From Nostocoides sp. F2B08 (GTDB lineage Bacteria; Actinomycetota; Actinomycetes; Actinomycetales; Dermatophilaceae), in contig NZ_WESE01000001.1 of the NCBI RefSeq assembly GCF_009184895.1, forward strand, positions 372,001-436,000: a DNA stretch of 64,000 nucleotides, written 5' to 3'. A model generated the notes under the pieces. It did not search any database. It was not told the DNA's origin and worked only from the letters and a program-made list of their open reading frames with translations. Position 1 is the first letter of the stretch, and each line of letters opens with the position of its first letter. This document shows, one piece after another, positions 7,119 to 16,673 of the stretch. A program made the translations under genes and the position numbers.

Positions 7119-8567
7119 ATGAAGACGTCGACCTGGTTCGAGCACGCGGTCCGTCCCGAGCACGTGGCAGCGGAGCTTCGGGAGAGTGTCCCGGAGCTGC
7201 TCGCCGATCCAGGCCTTCTCACGGGCTGTCGGATCATCCGCCTCCGAGCCGCGGAGGACGAGGGCCACTGGACGGCGACCTACCTGCTCGACCTGGGCGA
7301 CCGGACGGTGTCGGCGCACGGCCTGCTCGTGCCACCTGATGCCGCGCCGCCCGCGTCGGACACCATGCAGGGGCAGCCCACCCCGTTCGCCGGCGACGGC
7401 TGGTCACAGTGGCTGCCTCGCTCACGGGTCCTGCTGCACACCCGGACCAGGGACGATGCCATCCCGGGCCTTGCCGCGATGACGGATCCGCCATCGGCCC
7501 TCGAGGTCCTCCAGCCCCTCCTCGCCGAGACGCCGGACGGCCGTGCAGCGATGCCGGTCGATGTCACGACAACCGTCGCCGCCTACAAGCCGGGCGTCCG
7601 GGTGACCCTCATCTGCGACCTCGCCTATGCCCCCGAGCCCGCCACCTCCGATTCGACGGCGGCGCACCCAGGGCCGCGGGCCGTCGTCGTCAAAGCCACC
7701 GCCGGCGACGACGCTCTGGTCCTGCACGAGGCACAGTGCGCCCTGTGGGACTCACCGCTCGGCTCCGACGCCCGGGTGCGGATCGCCCGTCCGATCGCGC
7801 ACGTGCCCGAACTCCTCCTCGCGGTCCAGAGTCATCTCGACCATGACCGGACGCTCAAGGACCTGCTCGCCGACGCCTTCGCCGTCCATGGCGTGGTGGG
7901 CGACCCGGCGGGGGGCCCGGCCACCGTGCGCGATGCCGCCCCACCGGATCCGACCATGGCCGTGCGCGCGACGGGCGCCGCGCTCGCAGCACTGCACTCG
8001 AGCGGCGTGGCGCACGGCGGTGTCGTGTCGTTCTCCGACGAGCTGGCCACGCTGCGTCGCAAGCATGACAGCCTCGCCGGGGTCGTGCCGTGGCTCGCCG
8101 AGCTGACCGACGGCGCGCTCGACCGGCTGGCGTCGGCCGCGGAGTCCAGCGCGGTCGAGTCCGCGGTCCCGTCGCACGGCAGCTTCCGCACGGCACAGGT
8201 CCTCCTGCTGGCCGACGGCGGTATCGGCCTCATCGACCTCGACAAGCTGCGCCAGGCCGAACCGGCTGCCGACATCGGCCCGTTCCTGGCCAAGCTGCGG
8301 CACACGGCCGTGAACAAGGGCTCCGAGACGGGCACACTCCCGGACGAGCCGACGCGGACCAGCCTGGGGTCGAGGGTGGATGCACTGCGCGAGGCCTTCC
8401 TCAGCGGGTACGAGGAGCATGCGGCGCTGTCCCGTCAGCGGGTCGCCGTCTGGGAGGGCCTCGAGCTCGTCGCGCTCGTGGTCGGTGCGGCGAAGAAAGG
8501 GATGGCTGAGCGGGGTGACTCGTGTGCTCGCATGCTGCGCGCGCACCTCGATGTGCACGACCTGTGA
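7119..8567 (+). CDS. APH-like phosphotransferase family protein, active-site Asp replaced
   Basis: A 482-residue cytosolic protein with a kinase-like aminoglycoside phosphotransferase (APH) fold in its C-terminal half. The Brenner-type loop, normally HGDxxxxN, reads HGSFRTAQ (His353 to Gln360), so the catalytic Asp is Ser and the Asn is Gln; the following metal motif survives as LIDLDKL, and AADIGPFLAKL matches the downstream APH segment. The N-terminal 200 residues are a separate alpha/beta region ending in VTTTVAAYKPGVRVTLICDL. Either the protein is a pseudokinase or catalysis uses different residues. The same substitution is common in actinobacterial relatives as far as I recall. Stands alone; target unknown. 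Confidence 0.7.
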   Translation: MKTSTWFEHAVRPEHVAAELRESVPELLADPGLLTGCRIIRLRAAEDEGHWTATYLLDLGDRTVSAHGLLVPPDAAPPASDTMQGQPTPFAGDGWSQWLPRSRVLLHTRTRDDAIPGLAAMTDPPSALEVLQPLLAETPDGRAAMPVDVTTTVAAYKPGVRVTLICDLAYAPEPATSDSTAAHPGPRAVVVKATAGDDALVLHEAQCALWDSPLGSDARVRIARPIAHVPELLLAVQSHLDHDRTLKDLLADAFAVHGVVGDPAGGPATVRDAAPPDPTMAVRATGAALAALHSSGVAHGGVVSFSDELATLRRKHDSLAGVVPWLAELTDGALDRLASAAESSAVESAVPSHGSFRTAQVLLLADGGIGLIDLDKLRQAEPAADIGPFLAKLRHTAVNKGSETGTLPDEPTRTSLGSRVDALREAFLSGYEEHAALSRQRVAVWEGLELVALVVGAAKKGMAERGDSCARMLRAHLDVHDL

Positions 8568-8608
8568 GTCACCGTCCGGGTGGGGCAAAGGCACCGGTCC
8601 GCCGATGG

Positions 8609-8632
8609 CCGGGCGGTCCGCCAGCCGCCCGG
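8609..8632. terminator. Candidate bidirectional terminator
   Basis: A perfect 8-bp stem CCGGGCGG/CCGCCCGG around an 8-base loop sits in the 95-base gap between convergent genes. No T-tract. Confidence 0.45.
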
Positions 8633-8662
8633 AGGGCCGGGGTCTCGCGAGAGGCGTCGCTG

Positions 8663-9409
8663 CTACATCAGCGCGTCACGAGCGGCGACGATGTAGGCGA
8701 CCGCGTCGTCGACGTCGTCGGTGACGTACAGCAGGTCGAGGTCGTGCGCACTGATCGTCCCTGCGGCGGCGCACGTGTCGCGCAGCCAGCCCAGGAGCCC
8801 GGACCAGTAGTCCGACCCGAGCAGCACGATGGGGAACCTCGTGACCTTGTCGGTCTGGACGAGGGTGAGCGCCTCGAAGAGTTCGTCGAGGGTGCCAAGT
8901 CCCCCGGGGAGGACGATGAAGCCCTGCGCAGACTTGACGAACATCGTCTTGCGCACGAAGAAGTAGCGGAAGTTCACCCCGAGGTCGACGTAGTCGTTCA
9001 GACCGGTCTCGAAAGGCAGCTCGATGCCCAGCCCGACCGAGGTCCCGCCGGCCTCCAGCGCTCCCTTGTTCGCCGCCTCCATGGCACCCGGACCGCCGCC
9101 GGTGACGACCGCATACCCCGCCTCGACCAGGGCAGCGCCCACGCGCACGGCCATCTCGTAGATCGGGTCCGCCGGGTGCGTGCGGGCCGAGCCGAAGACG
9201 CTGACCGCCGGGCCGAGCTCGGCGAGCGCGCCGAACCCCTCGACGAACTCGCTCTGGATGCGCAGCACCCGCCACGGGTCGGTGTGCAGCCAGTCCGCTC
9301 CCCCGGTGTTGTCGAGGAGTCGTTTGTCGTGGGTGCTCGTCGGGACCTGGGACCGGCGCTTGACGACCGGGCCGGTGCGGTACTCGCGGCGGTCGGGACC
9401 GCCCGTCAT
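8663..9409 (-). CDS. LOG-family protein (TIGR00730)
   Basis: A 248-residue Rossmann-type LOG (Lonely guy) family protein. Members hydrolyse cytokinin riboside monophosphates or related nucleotides to a free base and ribose 5-phosphate; in bacteria the physiological substrate is often unclear. Both signatures are present: GGGPGAMEAANKGA and PGGLGTLDELFE. The start at 9409 makes ATGA with the stop of dapE upstream, so the two are translationally coupled; this dapE-LOG arrangement also occurs in mycobacteria to my recollection. Confidence 0.9.
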   Translation of the reverse strand: MTGGPDRREYRTGPVVKRRSQVPTSTHDKRLLDNTGGADWLHTDPWRVLRIQSEFVEGFGALAELGPAVSVFGSARTHPADPIYEMAVRVGAALVEAGYAVVTGGGPGAMEAANKGALEAGGTSVGLGIELPFETGLNDYVDLGVNFRYFFVRKTMFVKSAQGFIVLPGGLGTLDELFEALTLVQTDKVTRFPIVLLGSDYWSGLLGWLRDTCAAAGTISAHDLDLLYVTDDVDDAVAYIVAARDALM

Positions 9410-10527
9410 GCGAGCCACCGGCGCAGGGCCGCCTCACACTCGACGTAGTCGGCCACCGGGGCCCGCTCGTCGTCCATGTGCGCCAGGTTGGGGTCTCCCG
9501 GTCCGAAGTTGACCGCCGGAACCCCCATCGCCGAGAAGCGCGCCACGTCGGTCCAGCCCTGCTTGGCCTCGACGGGGACTGCGAGGGCCTCGACGAACGC
9601 CCGCGCCGCGGGCCGGTTCAGCCCGGGCCTCGCACCGCCCGCGTTGTCGGTGACCTCGAGGGCGAACCCGTCGAAGACCTCGCGCACGTGCGCCTCTGCC
9701 TCCTCGGGTGACAGACACGGCGCGTAGCGGTAGTTGACCGTGACCACGCAGCGGTCCGGCACGACGTTGGTGGCGGTGCCACCCGAGATGAGAACCGCAC
9801 CGAGGGCCTCGCGGAACTCGAGACCGTCGACGGTATGCGTCTGCGGGCTGTAGTCGACGAGCCGCCGGAGGATCTCGGCCGCCTCGTGGATAGCGTTGTG
9901 TCCCTTCCACGGACGCGCACTGTGCGCGGCGACCCCCGAGGTGCTCACCTCCGCACGGAGCGTGCCCTTGCACCCCCCTTCGACCGCGGCACCGGTCGGC
10001 TCGAGCAGCACCGCGAAGTCGGCGTCGGCGATGAGGTCGGGCCGCTGACGCTCGACGTGGAGAAGCCCGTTGTGCTCGCTCTCGATCTCCTCACCCTCGT
10101 AGAACACGAAGGTGATGTCACGAGAGGGCTCGGGGACGGTCGCCGCGATGCGCAGCTGCACCGCGACCCCGCCCTTCATGTCGACCGTGCCGCGCCCGTG
10201 CAGCATCTCGACGCCGTGCTCGACGGTGCGTCGGGTCGGGAGGTTCAGCGCATCTCCGCTCGCCGAATCGACGGAGACGGGGACGGTGTCGATGTGCCCG
10301 GCGAGGACCACGCGCTCCGGCCGGCCCAGCTCGGTGCGCGCGATGACCGTGTTGCCGATCCGGGTGACCTCGAGCGCGGTGCTCGCGCGGAGTGCCGCTT
10401 CGATCGCGTCGGCCAGCGCCGACTCCGCGAGGCTCACCGACGGGATGTCACACAGGTCGGCGGTCAGCGTCACGACGTCCTGGGCGAGGTCGAGTGACGG
10501 TGTCGGCGCGTCGGCGGGATCCGGCAT
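9406..10527 (-). CDS. dapE: Succinyl-diaminopimelate desuccinylase
   Basis: A 373-residue M20 metallopeptidase-family enzyme that removes succinate from N-succinyl-LL-diaminopimelate, a late step of lysine and peptidoglycan precursor synthesis. The two-zinc site is visible: VLAGHIDTVPV, GRGTVDMKGGVA and YEGEEIESEHNGL (EE pair). The C terminus carries the last His region (NLAHMDDERAP). Its role is supported by divergent dapD 87 bases away and dapC nearby. Starts at ATG 10527 directly behind a leaderless -10. Confidence 0.95.
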   Translation of the reverse strand: MPDPADAPTPSLDLAQDVVTLTADLCDIPSVSLAESALADAIEAALRASTALEVTRIGNTVIARTELGRPERVVLAGHIDTVPVSVDSASGDALNLPTRRTVEHGVEMLHGRGTVDMKGGVAVQLRIAATVPEPSRDITFVFYEGEEIESEHNGLLHVERQRPDLIADADFAVLLEPTGAAVEGGCKGTLRAEVSTSGVAAHSARPWKGHNAIHEAAEILRRLVDYSPQTHTVDGLEFREALGAVLISGGTATNVVPDRCVVTVNYRYAPCLSPEEAEAHVREVFDGFALEVTDNAGGARPGLNRPAARAFVEALAVPVEAKQGWTDVARFSAMGVPAVNFGPGDPNLAHMDDERAPVADYVECEAALRRWLA

Positions 10528-10533
10528 GGCGAC

Positions 10534-10539
10534 AGCCTA
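10534..10539 (-). promoter_or_regulatory. Leaderless -10 element of dapE
   Basis: TAGGCT is six bases before ATG 10527. Identical hexamer and spacing serve dapD on the other strand. Confidence 0.55.
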
Positions 10540-10602
10540 ACGAGGGATACCACCCTGTCCCGTCGGGTCAGCCGGGGTTCGGGCCGACTGCTTCGCGGGC
10601 AA

Positions 10603-10608
10603 TAGGCT
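10603..10608 (+). promoter_or_regulatory. Leaderless -10 element of dapD
   Basis: TAGGCT is six bases before ATG 10615, a copy of the dapE element in the opposite direction. Confidence 0.55.
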
Positions 10609-10614
10609 GGGCCG

Positions 10615-11553
10615 ATGACCTCCCGCACCGCCTCCGGCCACGGCCTACTGACGATCACGACCGAGGGCTCCGCCACACCGGGAACCGTGCTCGACGGCTG
10701 GTTCCCCGCCCCCGTCCTCGGCGAGGGCACCGCCACGGCTCCGGCCGGCCTGGACGACCTCGCGGTCGAGGATCCGGCTCGCGGGACGCGCCGCGAGGTG
10801 CGCTTCGTGTCCATCGACCTCGATGCGGCGCCCGCGGACACGGCCGACGCATACCTGCGTCTCCACCTGCTCTCCCACCGCCTCGCCGAGCCCAACTCGA
10901 TCAACCTGGACGGCATCTTCGGCGTGCTGCCCAACGTCGTCTGGACCGACCGGGGGCCCTGTCTCGTCGACGGTTTCGAGACCGTTCGGGCCCGGCTGAT
11001 GGCGAGCGGTCCCGTCACCGTCCTCGGTGTCGACAAGTTTCCCCGGATGGTCGACTACGTCGTCCCACCGGGGGTGCGCATCGCCGACGCCGACCGGGTC
11101 CGTCTCGGAGCGCACCTCGCCGCCGGGACGACCGTGATGCACGAGGGGTTCGTGAACTTCAACGCCGGAACCCTCGGCACCTCGATGGTCGAGGGGCGGC
11201 TGTCGCAGGGTGTCGTCGTCGGCGACGGCTCCGACATCGGCGGCGGCGCCTCGACGATGGGCACCCTGTCCGGCGGCGGCACCGAACGGGTGCGCATCGG
11301 TCAGCGCTGCCTGCTCGGCGCGCAGGCCGGCCTGGGGATCGCCCTCGGCGACGACTGCGTCGTCGAGGCCGGGCTCTACCTGACAGCCGGCACGAAGGTG
11401 ACACTTCCGGACGGCCGTGTCACCAAGGCGCGGGAACTCTCGGGGCAGTCCAACCTGTTGTTCATCAGGAACTCCACGACGGGTGCCGTCGAGGCGCGAC
11501 CGCGCGACGGGCACGGCATCGTCCTCAACTCGGCGCTGCACGCCAACGACTGA
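10615..11553 (+). CDS. dapD: Tetrahydrodipicolinate N-succinyltransferase
   Basis: A 312-residue left-handed beta-helix acyltransferase, of the actinobacterial DapD type. It transfers succinyl from succinyl-CoA to tetrahydrodipicolinate, the step before DapC and DapE. The N-terminal domain includes [15 protein letters not shown]; the helix is marked by hexapeptide-like repeats such as [27 protein letters not shown] (shown in parts: [14 protein letters not shown]) and [22 protein letters not shown]. Length agrees with mycobacterial DapD. Divergent from dapE with matched leaderless promoters, which implies balanced expression. Confidence 0.95.
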   Translation: MTSRTASGHGLLTITTEGSATPGTVLDGWFPAPVLGEGTATAPAGLDDLAVEDPARGTRREVRFVSIDLDAAPADTADAYLRLHLLSHRLAEPNSINLDGIFGVLPNVVWTDRGPCLVDGFETVRARLMASGPVTVLGVDKFPRMVDYVVPPGVRIADADRVRLGAHLAAGTTVMHEGFVNFNAGTLGTSMVEGRLSQGVVVGDGSDIGGGASTMGTLSGGGTERVRIGQRCLLGAQAGLGIALGDDCVVEAGLYLTAGTKVTLPDGRVTKARELSGQSNLLFIRNSTTGAVEARPRDGHGIVLNSALHAND

Positions 11554-11615
11554 CCGACCGCTCCCGCGCCGGCCCCGCTCGACCCGACCACGCCACCCCT
11601 TCGACCCGGATCAGC

Positions 11616-12527
11616 ATGTCCACATCCTTCTCACGCCCGCCGCTCGCCGAGGAGCACGCTCCTCGGCGGCGTCGGCTCGGCTGCCTGCTCGGCAGCCTGC
11701 TCGTGGGCGCGCTCCTCGTCACCGGCGTCTACGTCGGCGTGGAGTGGTTCCGCACCGGCATGGACCTCGGTGGCCAGGTGTGCCGGGCCACGGCCGCGGG
11801 GACGACCGTGACCTTCACACCCGAGCAGATGGACAACGCCGCCACGATCGTCGGTATCGGGATGGGTCGCGGACTGCCGGCCCGGGCGGGCACGATCGCG
11901 ATCGCCACCGCCATCCAGGAGAGCAAGCTCCGCAACATCGACTACGGCGACCGGGACTCGCTCGGCCTGTTCCAGCAGCGACCCAGCCAAGGGTGGGGGA
12001 CCCCCGAGCAGATTCTCACGCCCGAGTTCTCCACGAACGCCTTCTACGACGCACTCGTCCGGATCGACGGGTACCAGGACATGGTCATCACGGAGGTCGC
12101 CCAGGAGGTGCAGCGCAGCGCCTTCCCGGACGCCTATGCCGACCACGAGACCGAGGGACGGGTGATCGCGTCGACGCTGGCGGGCCACACGGCCGAGTCC
12201 ATGGTGTGCCGTCTCGACGCCCCGACCGGGCATACCGTCCACGACGACCTCGTCGTCGACCTCCAGAGCCACCTCGGCCTGACGGGGACCATCGACGCCG
12301 ACGGCCGCACCCTCACCGTCGAGACCGCTGACCCGCAGCAGGCCTGGTCCGTGGGTCAGTACCTCGTCGCGAAGGCAGAGCGCCACGCCGTGACAGAGGT
12401 GCAGGTCGATGACCGCCGGTGGGTCCGCCGCAGCGGTCCCACCAGTCTCGAGTGGCAGTCCGCCGACGCGTCTGTCGGTCCGACGACGGTCGTCGCCACC
12501 CTCACCCCGACGCCGACCGAGAGCTGA
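11616..12527 (+). CDS. Membrane-anchored lysozyme-like protein
   Basis: A 303-residue protein with a basic N terminus, one membrane segment (LGCLLGSLLVGALLVTGVYV) and an extracytoplasmic domain resembling lytic transglycosylases: ATAIQESKLRNIDYGDRDS with the putative catalytic Glu in QESKL, then LGLFQQRPSQGWG and an ILTPEFSTNAFYDAL segment. Relatives in actinobacteria are often named heavy-metal transporters without clear reason. A C-terminal region has strand-rich sequence and a Thr/Pro tail. ATG 11616 is the first start after dapD; 62 bases separate them. Peptidoglycan cleavage is inferred, not shown. Confidence 0.65.
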   Translation: MSTSFSRPPLAEEHAPRRRRLGCLLGSLLVGALLVTGVYVGVEWFRTGMDLGGQVCRATAAGTTVTFTPEQMDNAATIVGIGMGRGLPARAGTIAIATAIQESKLRNIDYGDRDSLGLFQQRPSQGWGTPEQILTPEFSTNAFYDALVRIDGYQDMVITEVAQEVQRSAFPDAYADHETEGRVIASTLAGHTAESMVCRLDAPTGHTVHDDLVVDLQSHLGLTGTIDADGRTLTVETADPQQAWSVGQYLVAKAERHAVTEVQVDDRRWVRRSGPTSLEWQSADASVGPTTVVATLTPTPTES

Positions 12528-12548
12528 CCCGGGTCAACCACCGTGCCG

Positions 12549-12583
12549 GACCCGGTGCGGGGCGACCAGGCCGGTCGCGGGTC
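12549..12583. terminator. Candidate two-step terminator hairpin
   Basis: GCGACC/GGTCGC (12562-12578) pair over a 5-base loop, flanked by an outer GACCC/GGGTC pair. It fills the gap between the convergent lysozyme-like gene and gltA. Confidence 0.4.
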
Positions 12584-12588
12584 GAGCC

Positions 12589-13884
<1,296 letters not shown>

Positions 13885-13993
13885 GGTGCGTGGTCCTTCA
13901 CATCCGTCGAGGACTTCGGCGCTCGCCATGGGTCGCGACGCTCGGCCTCGAGCTGACAGGGTCGGTGTCTCCGCTCGACCCTATCCCGACATG

Positions 13994-15208
13994 TCAGGGC
14001 TGGCGAACTCCGTCCCGCCCGTCGACCGCTCGGCGCAGCCGCGCTGCCGCCCAACCGATCCGGGCGTCGTCAGCGGTCAGCGCGATCCGCACATGTGCCT
14101 GTCCGGCCACTCCGTAGAAGGCGCCGGGAGCGGCGAGGATCCCGAGGTCGGCGAGCCGACCCAGCGTGGTCCACGAGTCCTCCCCCGCACTCGCCCAGAG
14201 GTACAGGCCGGCCTCCGAATGGTCGACCCGCAGGCCGTACTTCTCCACGGCAGGGCGCAGCACGGCCCGTCGCGCGGCGTACCTCGCCCGCTGCTCCTCG
14301 ACGTGGACCGGGTCCGCGAGGGCCGCGAGCATCGCCCTCTGCACGGGCCAGGGCATCATCATCCCGGCGTGCTTGCGGACCTCGAGGATCCGACCCACGA
14401 GTGCGGGATCGCCGGCGACGAACGCGGCGCGGTAGCCGGCGAGGTTGGACTGCTTGGACAGGGAGTACACGCAGAGGAGACCCTCATGCGACCCACCGGT
14501 GACCCGCGGGTCAAGCACGCTCGGCGTCGTCGGGAACCGGTCGCGCTCCTGGGCGGGCCGCCAGTCCAGCTCGGCGTAGCACTCGTCGGACGCGACGATC
14601 ACGCCATGCCGTCGTGCCCAGGCGACGACCTTGGCGAGGTGCTCGACGCCGAGGACCTGGCCGGTCGGATTGCCGGGACTGTTGAGCCACAACAGCTTCG
14701 GCGCGGTGTTGGTGGTGACCGGCCCGAAGGCCGTCGTGGCGTCGGCGGGGAACGGTGTCGCGCCGGCGAGCCGGGCGCCGACGTCGTACGTGGGGTATGC
14801 GGTGCGCGGGAATGCGACGACGTCACCCGGTCCGAGGCCGAGGATCGACGGCAACCACGCCACGAGCTCCTTGCTCCCGATCGTCGGCAGCACTCCGGCG
14901 GGGTCGACGTCGGGGACGCCGCGCCGGGCGGCGAACCACGTCGCGACGGCCTCCCGGAGGTCCGGCGTGCCGTGGGTCTGGGGATATCCCGGTGCGTTCG
15001 AGGCCGCGCTCAGGGCGTCCTGGACAACCTGCGGAGTCGGATCGACAGGGGTGCCGACGGACAGGTCGACGAGTCCTCCGTCATCGCGGGTCGGACCCTC
15101 CGTCGCGCCGTGCTCGGGCTCGGGGGCCGAAGCCGGCGCACCGTAGCCACGGGCACGCTCCCGGAAGGGCACGAGCGAGTCCCACGGGAAGTCGGGGAGG
15201 TGTCGCAT
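13994..15208 (-). CDS. dapC: Succinyldiaminopimelate aminotransferase
   Basis: A 404-residue fold-type I PLP aminotransferase. The PLP lysine lies in VYSLSKQSNLAGYRAAF, with WLNSPGNPTGQ and VASDECYAELDW as cofactor motifs and a C-terminal Arg for the carboxylate. It belongs to the actinobacterial DapC group that converts N-succinyl-2-amino-6-oxopimelate to N-succinyl-LL-DAP. The fdxA gene lies 47 bases upstream on the same strand, the classical fdxA-dapC order of actinobacteria. Starts at ATG 15208 (MRHLPDFPWDSL). Works between DapD and DapE encoded nearby. Confidence 0.9.
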   Translation of the reverse strand: MRHLPDFPWDSLVPFRERARGYGAPASAPEPEHGATEGPTRDDGGLVDLSVGTPVDPTPQVVQDALSAASNAPGYPQTHGTPDLREAVATWFAARRGVPDVDPAGVLPTIGSKELVAWLPSILGLGPGDVVAFPRTAYPTYDVGARLAGATPFPADATTAFGPVTTNTAPKLLWLNSPGNPTGQVLGVEHLAKVVAWARRHGVIVASDECYAELDWRPAQERDRFPTTPSVLDPRVTGGSHEGLLCVYSLSKQSNLAGYRAAFVAGDPALVGRILEVRKHAGMMMPWPVQRAMLAALADPVHVEEQRARYAARRAVLRPAVEKYGLRVDHSEAGLYLWASAGEDSWTTLGRLADLGILAAPGAFYGVAGQAHVRIALTADDARIGWAAARLRRAVDGRDGVRQP

Positions 15209-15255
15209 CGGGCGCCGTCGCTCGACGGACCGTGTCTGACCGGCGGGGCGGCCGG

Positions 15256-15582
15256 TCAGTGGTCGTGCTGCTGCGGCGGCAGGGCCGCGATGACCGGGTG
15301 GTCCTTGGGGATGAGTCCCATCTTGGCCGCACCGCCCGGGCTGCCGAGGTCGTCGAAGAACTCGACGTTGGCCTTGTAGTAGTCGGCCCACTCCTCGGGC
15401 ACGTCGTCCTCGTAGTAGATCGCCTCCACCGGACAGACCGGCTCGCAGGCCCCGCAGTCGACGCACTCGTCGGGGTGGATGTAGAGGCTGCGCTCGCCCT
15501 CGTAGATGCAGTCGACGGGGCACTCGTCGATGCACGCCTTGTCCTTCAGGTCGACACAGGGCTGGGCAATCACGTACGTCAT
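15256..15582 (-). CDS. fdxA: Seven-iron ferredoxin
   Basis: A 108-residue 7Fe ferredoxin with one [3Fe-4S] and one [4Fe-4S] cluster. Cysteines are at 9, 17, 21, 25, 40, 43, 46 and 50, in [17 protein letters not shown] and [12 protein letters not shown]. It is an acidic soluble electron carrier, in actinobacteria often serving cytochromes P450 or oxidoreductases. The ATG at 15582 is preferred (MTYVIAQP is the family N terminus and its leaderless -10 is 7 bases away); an in-frame ATG at 15591 would overlap that element. Likely co-transcribed with dapC. Confidence 0.95.
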   Translation of the reverse strand: MTYVIAQPCVDLKDKACIDECPVDCIYEGERSLYIHPDECVDCGACEPVCPVEAIYYEDDVPEEWADYYKANVEFFDDLGSPGGAAKMGLIPKDHPVIAALPPQQHDH

Positions 15583-15589
15583 GGCGGAC

Positions 15590-15596
15590 ATACTAT
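15590..15596. promoter_or_regulatory. Shared -10 element for two divergent leaderless genes
   Basis: The near-palindrome ATACTAT provides TACTAT six bases before GTG 15603 on the plus strand and TAGTAT seven bases before ATG 15582 on the minus strand. One physical -10 region would have to serve fdxA and the GNAT gene. Confidence 0.5.
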
Positions 15597-15602
15597 GCGT
15601 CC

Positions 15603-16625
15603 GTGCCCGGTGACTCGACCACCTCCTCCACACCCGGGACCCGGGTCGCGGTCCGGTTCCTCCTCCCGGAACCCGACCCCCGGACCGGAGCCCGTCTGAC
15701 GGACGTGACGGGAACACTGGTCGAGAACGGACCTGACCGGGTCGTCGTCGACTCGGCGCGCGGTCGCGTCGTGGTTCCGCGCGAGCGGGTGGTCGCGAGC
15801 CGGGTGATCCCGCCCCGCCCGGTCCGACGCGGGGCGCCACACCGGAGTCTGTCGCTCGAGGACCTCGAGCGCGTCATGAACGGTGCCTGGCCGCCCGTCG
15901 AGCGCGAGATGCTGGGACAGTGGGTGTTGCGGGCCGGGCACGGCTTCACGGCCCGCGCCAACTCGGCACTCGCGATCGGATTCCCGGACGCACCGCTCGG
16001 GCAGGCGCTCCTCGAGGTGGCCCGGTGGTACGAGCAGCGGTCGCTGGGACCTCTGCTCACGGTTCCCGTCCCGGAGGTCGGGGCGCTGCCCGAGGATCCG
16101 GTCGTCCAGGCGGCCCTGGCCGCCGGCTGGCGGACCGGCGAACCCGTGCTCGTCCAGTCGGCGGCGGCCCGGGAGGTGCTGCAGGTGCCCGCTCCGGACG
16201 TGCGGGTCGAGGTGGGAGCGCGGATGAGCGATGAGTGGTATGCGGCGCTCGCCGCCTACCGCGCCGCACCCCGGGCGGCAGCGCAGGCCGTGCTGCACGG
16301 GTCACCCGACCAGCGCTTCGCCCTGGTTCGGGACGCCGAGGGCGCGGTGGTCGCGATCGGCCGGCTCGGCGTGAGTGACGGGTGGGGCGGCCTGGGCGCG
16401 ATGTGGGTGGCGCCGGGTCATCGCCGCCGCGGACTCGGGCGCGCTCTCGTCCGCACGATGGCCACGGAGGCCGCCGGCCTGGGCTGCGTCTCCCTGCACC
16501 TTCAGGTCGAGGTGGCCAACTCGGCCGCGAGGACGCTCTACGCCGAGGTGGGCTTCACGACGCACCACGCCTACGCATACCTCGCACCGGGTGTCGTCCC
16601 GGGTCCCGTGTCGCGGGCATGCTGA
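15603..16625 (+). CDS. GNAT-family N-acetyltransferase
   Basis: A 340-residue protein. Residues 1-75 form a small beta-barrel-like domain ([29 protein letters not shown]) and the C-terminal third is a GNAT fold with the acetyl-CoA loop [15 protein letters not shown] and the conserved [13 protein letters not shown] segment. The middle is a second, degenerate GNAT-like half. Substrate unknown. GTG start at 15603, only 20 bases from fdxA on the opposite strand, leaderless. Converges on the VanW gene. Confidence 0.85.
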   Translation: MPGDSTTSSTPGTRVAVRFLLPEPDPRTGARLTDVTGTLVENGPDRVVVDSARGRVVVPRERVVASRVIPPRPVRRGAPHRSLSLEDLERVMNGAWPPVEREMLGQWVLRAGHGFTARANSALAIGFPDAPLGQALLEVARWYEQRSLGPLLTVPVPEVGALPEDPVVQAALAAGWRTGEPVLVQSAAAREVLQVPAPDVRVEVGARMSDEWYAALAAYRAAPRAAAQAVLHGSPDQRFALVRDAEGAVVAIGRLGVSDGWGGLGAMWVAPGHRRRGLGRALVRTMATEAAGLGCVSLHLQVEVANSAARTLYAEVGFTTHHAYAYLAPGVVPGPVSRAC

Positions 16626-16653
16626 CCTCGCCGACCCGGCATCGCCGATCGCA

Positions 16654-16672
16654 CCGACCCGGCCTCGGTCGG
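16654..16672. terminator. Candidate bidirectional terminator
   Basis: CCGACC/GGTCGG pair around a 7-base loop in the 48-base gap between the convergent GNAT and VanW genes; the same stem as at 337-353. Confidence 0.35.
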
Positions 16673-16673
16673 C

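Noticed and set aside
10392-11615. 5' extension of the lysozyme-like frame
   Set aside because: It covers dapD and the dap intergenic region; the real gene starts at ATG 11616.
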